From: Branchiostoma floridae | Lineage: Eukaryota; Chordata; Leptocardii; Amphioxiformes; Branchiostomatidae | NCBI RefSeq assembly: GCF_000003815.2 | Contig: NC_049996.1 | Coordinates: 1,474,833-1,538,832, forward strand | Direction: 5' to 3' | Length of the DNA: 64,000 bases | In this document: in pieces, positions 11,642 through 22,119 of the stretch | How positions within the stretch are numbered: the stretch's first letter is position 1 | Layout: each line of letters begins with the position of its first letter | Notes under the pieces: model-generated | What the model saw: the letters and a program-made list of their open reading frames with translations, nothing else | Told to the model about the DNA's origin: nothing | Database searches by the model: none | Program-made: the position numbers and the translations under genes

Positions 11642-14600
11642 TCAATTTCTCCTCAGTACTATTTTACCTCTACGCGTTATGTGATACTCAGATCCATTTA
11701 GTAGTGTTAGCTCATTCAGTATGGTTAGAAAGTTTCTTCTTATCAGTTTCTTAAAATTTGACTTGTCAGAATGACGGTGGACGACGGTTGGTGGGTCGTC
11801 TTTAACTTTATCTGAAGAAGACTTTTCTTCCTGCAAATTCATGTCTACACTTTTGTGGTGATGACCTCTGGTGTTGGACAGTTTCATGACTCCGAAAAAC
11901 GTTGCGTCATGGTCCAGTTTGATGACACAGCCATCGCAAGGCATGTGCAGGTACACGCTGTTGTTGGGGGAGAGGTGAATGACCCCTGCGGTGAAACATG
12001 TCTTCCAGGGCGTGGTCTCCTCCATATACTTCCAGCAAGTCAAGAAGCGGTATGGGTTGTCCTTATCATCTTTTACCACCATTACAGAATGGCTGGTTGA
12101 TTTCGAGTGTCTATTGTTGTACCAATAGTAAACCTGTATGGATAAGTAAGGGGCTTTTTTTAAAGATTGGATATTGAATATGAATATTTCTTTTGACTGA
12201 AATCAACACAATATACATTGTACACCCATTATTTTACGTTCTTTGGTATGCGTCCTTATGATTATTGTAACAAAATGACAAAGTATTCTGAAAATAATGT
12301 GCGTTGGCTTGCAAAATGCCAGCTTTTTAGTTATATTTTTTATCTAATATCTTACAGGCCTTTTCTCTTTCCTCTCGATACTGTTACCGTTCGATATTGC
12401 AATCGTTACCAAACGTGTATGTACTAGAACAAAAACATGCCAGAAGGACATTCTGAATTTGCTGATAGATACATCTTACCTGGCTGTAGACATAATAGTC
12501 ACCCTCTTCCAATACAGTCAATATGCCACTGTGGAAGAGGAACTTGTTGGATGGTTCAAATTGTTTCCAGTGCTTTGTGAGGACAGTATCATGTACTGGT
12601 GTGATAAAAAAAATATTAGTAATTCTGATTTGATGCTAGCCTTAATTCAGTTAGCACTAAAAACATATGAGATATTTTCAATTGAAACAGATTTTTAACA
12701 CTGCTGTTTTTTCTCTATATTTGGTAAAATGAAATGCAAGAAGAACTGTACATTGAAGTACTTACGTTTCACTGTGTGAGTGTCACCTTTGGAATCTGTA
12801 TGAGAAAGAGATGTCCATCATAGTTTAGTAAAGTTATCCTATTCATTTGAATCCTTAACCAAGTTTGATCCAAATGTATAACATCTTACTTGACGCGGGA
12901 ATACACTTTATGTACCAAACCAAAGTTTTCTTCTTTTCTTGTAACGAGTCTAATACTGCCTCACCTGAGGCAGCTTCAATGTGCGCCCAGTCACGTGAAG
13001 CTCGTTCCATCGACGACAACTTTTCTTCTGCAAGTAAAAATGGGATGGATTCGCGTTCAGTTTTTAGTAACTGTATATTACTATGTGATACAACAAGAAG
13101 AAAATGTAAGCCTGAAAGAAGTTCATTCACATCATCATCATCATCATTGCGGGCTGCTTGCCCGGACCAAGTCCACCCTCTCCTTCCAGACATCTCTGTC
13201 CCCCATATGCATAGCGTTCTTTAAATTCTAGACCCGCAACCCCTTATCACGAGCAAGTTGGTCTATGTAGGTTAGTCTAGGTCGCCCAGCATGTGCATAA
13301 CCGTGTGCTGGCTTCCACAGTATGAGTTCACTAGCAAGCTCTGCTTTGCTCCTAAAATAATGGCCGGCAAATCTGGTTCTACGCTCCCTGATGATGTTTG
13401 ATATGGCGTACATGCCATATATCTACTCACTTATTTGACAGTGAACGCCGACCCATCCACGTGCACACTGACAGATGTAATGATCCACAACGTTAATACA
13501 GGTCCCGTTATTCTGGCAAGGGTTGGAGTTACATTCGTCAACTGTGTGAAAAGAAAGAAATTTTGAAATTCAATGCAGTGAGCTTGTCATGATTTTTTGC
13601 AGCTCGAGGTTACGGATACGGACACTAATAGTTGCAGATGTATAAGATCAGACAATGTATCTCAGGAAACATATCAAGAAGTTTAACGTTTTGACAACCC
13701 CCTAAAATAATTGTATTTCGAATATCATGAAGTAACATGAATAACACCAATTTACCATCACACACCACCCCTACAACATCCCCATTGTCACAGTTGTCTA
13801 ACGATGAGTGTTGACACTCCAGGATGTTGGACTCGTTGCCGGTGCACCGTATGTCACCAAGCAAAATCGTTCCTGAGCCGGGGCTGAAGTCGACGGAGAT
13901 TTGGACGGCTCTTTTGTATCCGAGTTGTCTGCAGAGAACGTCTGAGGCATGAATGTCCCAACCTGTCTTGCAGATGCTGTAGAGGCCTCTTATACTGCTC
14001 AAGAAACCGCCCCAGAAATTGTCTTCTAATACTCGTGTACGGAGCTCCACTCTGCCTTCGTTCGGTTTCTGACCACCAGAGAGTAGAAACTCAAAACGGG
14101 CTGCACATGAATAAAATGATGGTTCTTACGTACTTGTCTCGTCAATATATGACAAAGTGTAGCAGAAAATATAGAACATGCTTTAAATGTGTAACCCAAA
14201 CATACAGAATGCAGCATGAGTTGTATAATAAATTTGGTCTTATCATACATAACACGTACCATAACATAAAAGTCTGACTGAATGGCCCTCCTCACAGCTC
14301 GCATTCGCTGTCACTATCCTGCACTCTCCTAAGTTCTTTTCGTAACCCTGGCAGGACACAACAGGAGACCGCGATGTTTCGGTGACGCCTTCGACAGTAC
14401 TATAGCTGTAAACATAAATTACAAATGTGAAGGAAGAATATCTAATTAGCTAAGGACATCAGATAATGTGCGTCTATCAGGCTTGATAGTGTTGGTGTGC
14501 AGTTTGGTTAGGCTCAGGAAAGTGGTTATTGTGTTTCCCATGTTTACGGTCCTGAAAGAAATAGGGTCGGTAGGTAGGAATTCTCTCTTTTTTTCTTTCT

Positions 14601-16913
14601 TAATTTCTATATCCTGACCGAAGTTATCCGTCAAATACAGTTTACCATGGTAAAACCGTAATGTTTCAGGCACTGTCATTTTCAACATCACATTGTAGTA
14701 TGGAGATATACGTGCAAGTACAATTGTTGTTAGATACATTGAAGAAGAAATGTTACGAGGGGCGGTCAATAAGTAATGTTTCTGACCCACTTCCAGTCGT
14801 CTGATCTAAATTAAATTTTGTATGTGTAATGATTCATATCTTTATAGGTTATGTTGCAAAAAAAAGCTCTGAACTAATTATGGTTTCTGAATTACTGGTG
14901 TTTGAACTGAGTCAGGTGCGAAATGGACCATGTGTGAAATGGAACCAGTTGAGTGTCGCGCAGTGATCCGGTTTTTGTATTTGAAAGGACGCACACCAAA
15001 GGAGACTTTTGATGAAATGAAAGAAACTTATGGTGATGATGCCCCATAATATGACCTTGTAAAACGCTGGCATCCTGAATTCAAACATGGCCGGAAGTCT
15101 GTGGAAACAGCTCCCAGACCTGGTCGTCCCTCTTCTACTATTGATGAGGCATCTGTTGGAGGACCAACCTGGGGTGTCCTACAAAACGGTGCCCAGAGCT
15201 GCATCAAACGATGGGAGAAATGCAAAACTCTGGGTGGTTCCTATGAAGAGAAAGACTAATAACTGTGCCAAGTTTTATTAATCTCCTGCTATGGAAAATG
15301 GGTCAGGGGCATTACTTATTGACCGCCCCTCGTAACTATGCATTCTTACATAAACTGTTGAAATGCTTAATCTGTTAGAATAAAACATACGAGTCCAACA
15401 CTCATGAAGTCTGTTTTCAACACAATCGATACAAAAGCAAAATAAAAAAAATGTCCAATAGTTACATCTATTAAAGGCAAACTATCAATTGTTCTTTCCA
15501 GAAATATCATTCATCACGGTCAAACATAGTAACTGTCTCACAATTTCCTTACATGGGGAGAAGGTTTCAATACTTTTCATCAGAAAGGGGAAGGATTAAA
15601 ATACATGTAGACGCAATTACGACGTACACATAGGGGATGATGTGTCCACCTAGATGTTTACACGCCACGTCAGCTTCTTCTGCCCAGAAGGTCCCGTAGC
15701 AAATAGGAGACCAGCGTCCGCCTACTTTGATCATCACGTCCCCCGCTACAGTAACACTTATATAACGGCTTCCTTGTTCGACAGCCATGCGGTCTCGCCT
15801 TATGTAGCGTTCCTGGTGGATGAGTTTTGCTGGAGCACAAGATAAAGATTGCGCAGTGAAACCTTTTCGTCAAATTCTACACCTCTTAAACCAAAGGCAA
15901 CAATTACTAATCACACTTGAGCTTTATGGTTCTCATAAAAAAGCAAAATGGAACATAAACAAAATGTGTTATTCCATACCGTCCTCTACGGTACGCAGTG
16001 CTTTCGTTTCTGATCTTCTCTTTCTGTTTTGATGTCCGAATTCCCTTGGAAAGGGCAGCGAAGCTGAAGCGCTGTATAGACGCTGAAAGAAAATTATAAC
16101 ATATTCAACACATTTTAGAAAGCTCTCCAACTAGATCTCATTTGCATATCAATTCACAGCTAGGATATAAAAACGTGCTCTCCAATGAGATATCTTCAGT
16201 GTCATTAAGAAAAGACAACGGATGTTGTCTGAAACGTCTGACCGTTTCCTTTCTAGTGGCATCTTCTTCTGAAGTTTTTGACAATATCGCCCATGCAATT
16301 CCAAAACCAGCTGCTAGGGGGATCAACCTTATGTCAAATTCAAGCACAGGAGCTATCTAGGTTGCTCAGAACACGAGATATAAACAACAGAAGTTCCAGT
16401 GCAGTACTAAGAGAAGTCGCTTTGGTGCCCAAAATCTCATCATTTCCAGTTTTTGTCAAGCCAACACATTATAAGAATGAAAACAATCCGTCCAGCCATT
16501 CAAAAAGTTACATTGTTTTACACAAAACGACACGTGCACATACAGACACGCTGCTGAAGATATTACCACCATGGAGGTAATAAAGGTAAAAAAAAAAAAA
16601 CATTACGTACACTTTCTTCCATTTTGCTGCCTGCAACTGTAGCCGGATGCACCTTCGCTCCGTGAGACATCTCTAATTCTTTATGGTACCCAAACCTCCC
16701 TCCTGTCAAATTTTCCCCGCTGGTAGATACACATTGCTTGACGAGTTGTCCCTCCACGTACGCTAACCTTCTTGCCAAGTGTATGCACACAATGCTATTG
16801 ACAGTCAGCAGACACAATGACAAAACGGCGACCCAACAGCACTTATGCCTGGGGACTTCTGCGTCTATCTCGACAGAAGAGTGCGAGACGATTCTTTCTT
16901 CTTTCTCCGACAT
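11642..16913 (-). CDS. TNF-family ligand A: type II TM, furin site, 2 SRCR, EGF, TNF domain
   Basis: Ten exons with matching phases: 16913-16611, 16082-15980, 15829-15628, 14405-14260, 14100-13756, 13541-13431, 13027-12965, 12795-12766, 12595-12480, 12133-11642. They total 1911 nt, 636 residues. Order: cytoplasmic tail, membrane anchor (26-46), furin-type site RKRR|S (121-125), SRCR 1 split over two exons (about 160-251), SRCR 2 in one exon (258-365, starting ARFEFLLSGG), calcium-binding-type EGF (DECNSNPCQNNGTC), a 30-residue linker, then a TNF homology domain with DYYVYSQV, the CD/EF-loop Cys pair and the closing strand ATFFGVMKL. TNF ligands form trimers and signal through cysteine-rich receptors. 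Unusually, about 77 basic residues follow the last strand. An ATG 18 nt upstream is also possible; the chosen one matches ligand B. A mariner copy and a LINE end lie in introns. Confidence 0.87.
13127..13420 (-). mobile_element. 3' end of a non-LTR retrotransposon (LINE)
   Basis: The minus strand encodes RERRTRFAGHYFRSK, WKPAHGYAHAGRPRLTYID and later WKERVDLVRASSPQ, the C-terminal tail typical of many LINE reverse transcriptases. One in-frame stop (TAG) breaks it after DKGLRV. After the final TGA comes an (ATG)n tail, as in RTE-like LINEs. It is a 5'-truncated copy in the intron after the EGF exon of ligand A. Confidence 0.8.
14754..15334 (+). mobile_element. Internally deleted mariner element
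   Basis: Terminal repeats of about 35 bp (TACGAGGGGCGGTCAATAAG) flanked by TA. Inside, the frame starting near 14939 reads VECRAVIRFLYLKGRTPKE, KRWHPEFKHGR and APRPGRPS, the N-terminal DNA-binding region of mariner transposase. It then jumps to a C-terminal piece, RWEKCKTLGGSYEEKD. The catalytic core is deleted and at least one in-frame stop is present, so it is non-autonomous. It lies in the intron splitting SRCR 1 of ligand A. Confidence 0.9.
16290..16460. repeat. Dispersed intronic repeat, relative near 34290-34460
   Basis: The phrases CAGCTGC(T/C)AGGGG and GCCCAAAATCT(C/G)ATC occur about 150 bases apart here and in the same order near 34300-34460. Probably a dispersed repeat of unknown class. 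Confidence 0.35.
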
Positions 16914-17603
16914 GGCTAGGAGTTCCGACACCTCGGCCTAAACAGTGTACATGTACACTCAGGTGCTCTTTCCTGTCAGACGTGTACTTGTGGCGAACGA
17001 ACGTTTTGGTAGACAGACCTAGGTTCTCACTATAAACACTATACCCACCGTGTGACATTTACCTTTTGCACGGGGTACCTGCTAATTCTGGGGCTCTTTT
17101 AGAGTTTACTGCAGCTAAAGGATTCTTGTAAGAAAAAAGAAAGTGGACTATGACTACAAACTATAACTTATACAGTTCTTCACACAGAAATTACTTGCAA
17201 AATCGTTTTGACCGTAAAGCTAGAGAATCACAAGCATGATGCCTTGTAGAAAATGAACGAACGGATGCTTGGTTTTCCCTGCAATAGCCTCACATGTTTT
17301 GGTTCTCACAAAGCAACTTCATGTCATTCCCGCCTCACTAAACATCAGGGCATGGGGGTCACCTGCCGTTATTGATTGTCTTTCTGCTTGTTAGTGTGAG
17401 TGACATTTGACCTTGAAAAGAACGCACGGGTAACCTATACAAATACAGTAGTAAGAAAATATAGCGTACCGCATTCAGAGAACACTGAACACTAAATGAT
17501 TTATTGCGCAAGAATTGCATCAATGTATAGAAATAAGTAAAGATAACAAAAGCGACTGTCGAGTATTACACAAACACACTGCATTACAGCAAAAGTCTAG
17601 TTA

Positions 17604-18115
17604 GGCCACAGCAAGTAAATTTTATGGATGACATCAGCGCACGCATTAATTTTTGCCTGATTTCAGAAAAAGAAAAGAATACTATTCCTCTTCGGGGATA
17701 GTCAGATAGACCAAAATAGGCAAACGTTGCGTTTTGGCCTAATAATGATACTTGTAGAAGTGACACTAGGGAGGTAACCATGACTATAGTTGCAGAAGCG
17801 AAACTTGTTGGATTGTTGTAAAAGTGCCACCAATATGGAAGCCATGAATGTAGTTGCCAGCTTGGCAAGTGATACCAGTGTACCACACTAGTATCACTTT
17901 TACTACACTAGTTTACTTCTTTAATACAGTAATGAATACCTTGTTAGTTTTGATGCCGCGTTTTGTCACTTCAAATTTTGTTACGACGTTCATGGTGTCT
18001 ATTTTGAAAATTCAGCCATCTTGTTTTTTTTACCCATCTTGTTTTTTTTATCGCACTATCCTTTATTTTTGCACTCTGCATAGGATGTCATCCATAAAAT
18101 TTACTTGCTGTGGCC
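17604..18115. mobile_element. PIF/Harbinger-like MITE, family B, complete copy
   Basis: Inverted ends of about 33 bp (GGCCACAGCAAGTAAATTTT) enclose 512 bp, flanked by TTA on both sides (17601-17603, 18116-18118). The ends share GGCCA at the tip and ATGGATGACATC further in with family A (2908, 37071, 53071), so the families look related. No transposase seen. Confidence 0.8.
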
Positions 18116-18485
18116 TTATACTACAATACTAGTGGAATTGCCTTTCATTCCTACATTCAAGAATAACGTAGCCTATGTGGTGGACTGGTATCACCTACCA
18201 ACTTTGTTGGCAACTAACGTTATACTCATAGCTAGTATATCGGTGCCAATTTCAAAACTATCCATACAACTATTTTCATTTCTACAACTACTAGTACATG
18301 TACTAGTAGAGTCATGGCTACCTCGCTCATTTGTCGCTTCTACAAATACAATCATTGGCCTATAAAACAACATATTTGTCCATTTTAGTAATTTCTCGTC
18401 ATGTTGACCATCTCCATAGCCATAGGGAATTTTTTTTGTGAAATCAGCGCGCTGATGTCATCCATAAGATTTATTTGCTGTGGCC
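18116..18485. mobile_element. Second family B copy, one end only, inverted against its neighbour
   Basis: The right end (CATCCATAAGATTTATTTGC, then TGTGGCC and TTA at 18486-18488) is present but no left end is seen. Positions 18176-18365 resemble the reverse complement of 17700-17890, with shared phrases such as CTGGTATCAC and GTCATGG(C/T)TACCTC. It is a truncated copy abutting the complete one. Confidence 0.6.
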
Positions 18486-18941
18486 TTACGGTGTAGTAAG
18501 ATTTCATTCTTACAAAGGCCCCAGATATCGTGCTGAGCAGTGCGACCACCCGAAACTTCAGCGTTTTCTCAGAAAGGCCTACTATTGTAGTTTCGTACCC
18601 AGAACCTTAGGTTTCGGACCTACAATGTACCTCGCCCTATAGGCCTACGACATACCGCGAAACGGGGGTGGGGGTTGGGGTCACAGTTGAGGTAAGCTGT
18701 TAACACGCGAGATTTTAATATGGTGGTAACCTAGAACTATGTCATCTGACAATGGTCTCTCTGTAGTTGTTTTATTTACAAAAATCAAAATTTACATCGT
18801 TACATTTACACTGTCTGTGATTCATAAGCAAGCTGTGATGAATATTTATAAGTGAAACGTTCACATGCCATTGTTTGACTCATCATAGCCTAAGTGTAAG
18901 GGAAATGACAGGTTTAACCACATGTCACTCCGCTGTGGCTC

Positions 18942-19182
18942 AAGGTGACCTCTCACTGCACTTATGTCACGCTTGCGTGACTGCACGGGGTTCGAAAGAT
19001 ACTCAGTGAATTTCAGAGATATAGAACAAATTTTTGTGTATTTTGTCGTCTTCTAAGTCATACTTTTACGTATTACGCAATGTCTAAATCATAAATAATC
19101 GGAGAAAATAACACAACAGTGACGCAGTGAACTAACCAGGCAGTGACGCAAGCTTGGCACAAGTGCAGTGAGAGGGCACCTT
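18942..19182. mobile_element. MITE-like element with about 43-bp inverted ends
   Basis: The ends read AAGGTG(A/C)CCTCTCACTGCA and pair over about 43 bp with some mismatches. No clear target duplication and no coding content. Superfamily not assigned. Confidence 0.6.
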
Positions 19183-20158
19183 CACTTCAGCATATTGCAT
19201 GCGAGAATGGTGATTAGAAATAAAGTGTTGCAGCTGAATTGAACAAACATCAAAGTGCTGATACGAGCTCGGCTAAAAAAAAGCTATTTTCTGGTATTTA
19301 CTTTTTTTGCCGATGGCATAATCACTTTTTCTCTGTGAGGTGGAAGTTGTATCTTTGTCGAAGCAGTTGCATGATGCGTTGATCATATTATAAACTGACA
19401 GAGAAAATGTCGTAACCTCCTAGAAAAACCTGGTATATGTTGTGTGCCTTTGTCATCAGTAAACTAATCATACAACCCCTTCCAAGATTTCCTTGAAATG
19501 CTAATTATGATGGATAGTCACTAAACGGACACCCCTGTACTAACACATTTGGTACAGTCCGTCCGTTTTGCTGATGGCGCCCTGTAAAATGTTAATGTGT
19601 CCCTCTTTCTCAACGTTAAGGGCAAAATTTCAGTTTGGGGTTCCCCAATGCTTTCTTGTCTACGCTTTCGGAGAACATATGAAGTATTTGAAACTTCCAT
19701 GTGGATTTTTACCTGTATTTTGGATGTTTGAAGGAGAGAATTTGTACATTCTGACTGGATGTGTGCTTTTTGAGTAGACAACAACATGGCCACTGTTGGG
19801 GAAACTGCGTGGCGGTGTGAGGAAAACGTGTTAGAGAGAGGTAAGATTCTAAAATATTCGGTTGAAATTGAATAGAGGCGAAGAACATTATGTTATGTAA
19901 TGATGCGTGAAAATGTGTGTTACTAGTATATTGCGTACAATGTTTGATAGTTTTCTTCTGACTGCCACGTGTAGTATATTGAATGTTTGACTTTTGTTTC
20001 TAAAGCGTGAACAAATACACCGAGTTTGTTTTAAACAGTTCATTGGGCAATGAGAGAAATTTTGACTTTTTATCTGTAGAAAATGTTGGAACAAAAAAGA
20101 GACCAAATTTCAACCGCCTCGTGGCGTTGGGTTCCGTGACACCTGTAACTACTATAAT

Positions 20159-20822
20159 GCATGCACGTGTACGTCATTAAAGCCATACTGTACTCCAGAG
20201 GAGAGTGTTCCAGTTCTGCTAGTAATATGTTTCTGAATCCCAAGATGTAATTGTATCGACCACTTGGCATTGAACCTTGACAAAGGAGCAGTTGCATTAT
20301 AAATCATTAACCCCCTGAGTACCCTCCAATTAAATTACAGCCATGTGTAACACATTATAATGCGAACAAACATTGGGCAAACTTCAACTTGGCAGCTCTA
20401 AAGACATATTTGGTTGAGCTTGAAAATTACTCTTGCAATGTGTTTCTGGATACTTGTTCGACAACTTGTAGCCTTAGTAACTTTATTTCCCAATTGCTTT
20501 GGCATGTGTATGAGTAGTTGTTCATCATTTTCCATCCTTAACAACCTAATTCTTTTATTTATTTGACCCCAAAATTGACCTGGCACTTTAGCAGTTATCC
20601 CATAGGAGCCAATAGTTAAATTCCCATCATGCATCACACCTGCATCACATGTATGGATCTGCATGAAGGGACAATACTCAGTTACTGGATTATAAAAGGT
20701 CCATTTATTTGTTCATCTGTGATTAATTGTTATACATTTAGTTGATTTTGTGTACATAAAGATGTGGTCTTTTAGAAAATAACACTCTCCTCTGGAATAC
20801 GCATGCACGTGTACGTCATTAA
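20159..20822. repeat. 22-bp direct repeats framing a 16-bp inverted pair
   Basis: The same 22 bases, beginning GCATGCACGTGTACGTC, occur at 20159-20180 and 20801-20822. Just inside lie TCCAGAGGAGAGTGTT (20194-20209) and its exact reverse complement (20781-20796). This could be an unrecognised insertion, though 22 bp is long for a target duplication. A minus-strand frame inside (20398-20664, 88 residues) has no family I recognise. Confidence 0.45.
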
Positions 20823-22119
20823 TGCTCCTGTTTTGGTTCGGCTGTTTATTTTGTTCACCAAAACGAAGAAACAAACAAACAAAGAAACAAACAAACAAAC
20901 AGACAAACAATGTAAGAGCAGGCCAGTACTACTTTTTCCCAGGCTAAATTCAAATCGCAAATTGCATTTCTACGTCTACTACAAACGAGAATCGTGGCAT
21001 GCTTACTGGCAATAGCTGAGGATTGTTCCATGAGAGTGTCGTTCTGTAACATTATGGTATATATGCTGTGTAAAAAGAAAGCAACGCATAAATGATTTCG
21101 CTCATGCTCGCGAGGCGACATGCCAAGCTACATACGAATGCAGCAAAGGGGCCGTGAGTTATAGTACTAGTTATAAACACACGGACAAGACCTACCACGA
21201 TACCTCCTTCAGGAGGTGACCCTCCTTCCCGGAGGTATTCAAACTGGAATTACAGTTTAGATAGTCTTCCAATGATATTTAATCTTCGTATTAATATAAA
21301 ATTGATGCACAATTCATTCAAAAGAAAGAAGCTCGCCCTATACTATAATGGTCTAAGTGTATGCGATAGGAAGTGGGTGGTTATTTGAAAATATGTTTTT
21401 AAGGAGAACAAATATGTGTCAAAGTGATCGAAGAAACAGGTGTACCAAGTTCAGAATGAGTGTGTAAAGCTTGTGAGTTGTCATGCCCCCTGACGTTTCT
21501 GAGATCAACTGCAGCCAAACATGCACAACCACCTCGACCAATGAGCCATATTGCGATTTTACTTTTTGTTGGTCCCATAGATTATTCTCCTCATTGACAC
21601 AATTACCAGCATCAAGAAACTACTTGTCAACATAGACCAGATTCTATTGGTCTCCTGACTGGCCTTCTTGGCTAGTTTTGACTGCATGCGACTGATGTTT
21701 TGTGCATGTGAGACGGTGTAGCTCTGCTTTGTATGAAGCCAAACGCGTGAGGGTATTGCAGGGGAAACCAAGTATCTGCTCATTTTCTACAAAGAATGAT
21801 TCTTCTGATTCTGTAAGCCCCACAATTGGAAGGATTTCGACAATCATTTCGGGTGCTGTCAAAAGTTGAACAAGTTATAATTCATGTTCATAGTCCTCTT
21901 TTATGTTCTTGCAAGAATTCCATCAGCAGTAAACCCTAAAAGGGCCCCAGATTTAGCAAGTACGTACCCCTCGTGAAACTTAAACCCGACACGACAGGTG
22001 TACTGTTTACAGTCAGCGCCCCTGTCTACGGAGACGTTCTCCACAAGTAGACTTCTCACAGGAGAGAGCATCAGATTCTGTACTGTTTAGACTGAGGACC
22101 TGCGTGGACTCTCGTAGTC
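20823..22119. other. Gene-free stretch upstream of ligand B
   Basis: Contains a short AAACAAACA-rich run near 20865-20910 and a small hairpin around 21199-21235 with nested AGGAGGT/ACCTCC arms. Two overlapping minus-strand frames of about 72 residues (21559-21862) have no recognised family. The part nearest 22119 should hold the promoter and 5' untranslated region of ligand B. Confidence 0.4.

Noticed and set aside
21559-21862. Two overlapping minus-strand frames of about 72 residues
   Set aside because: Coding potential is possible but no family or splice context was recognised; left uncalled.
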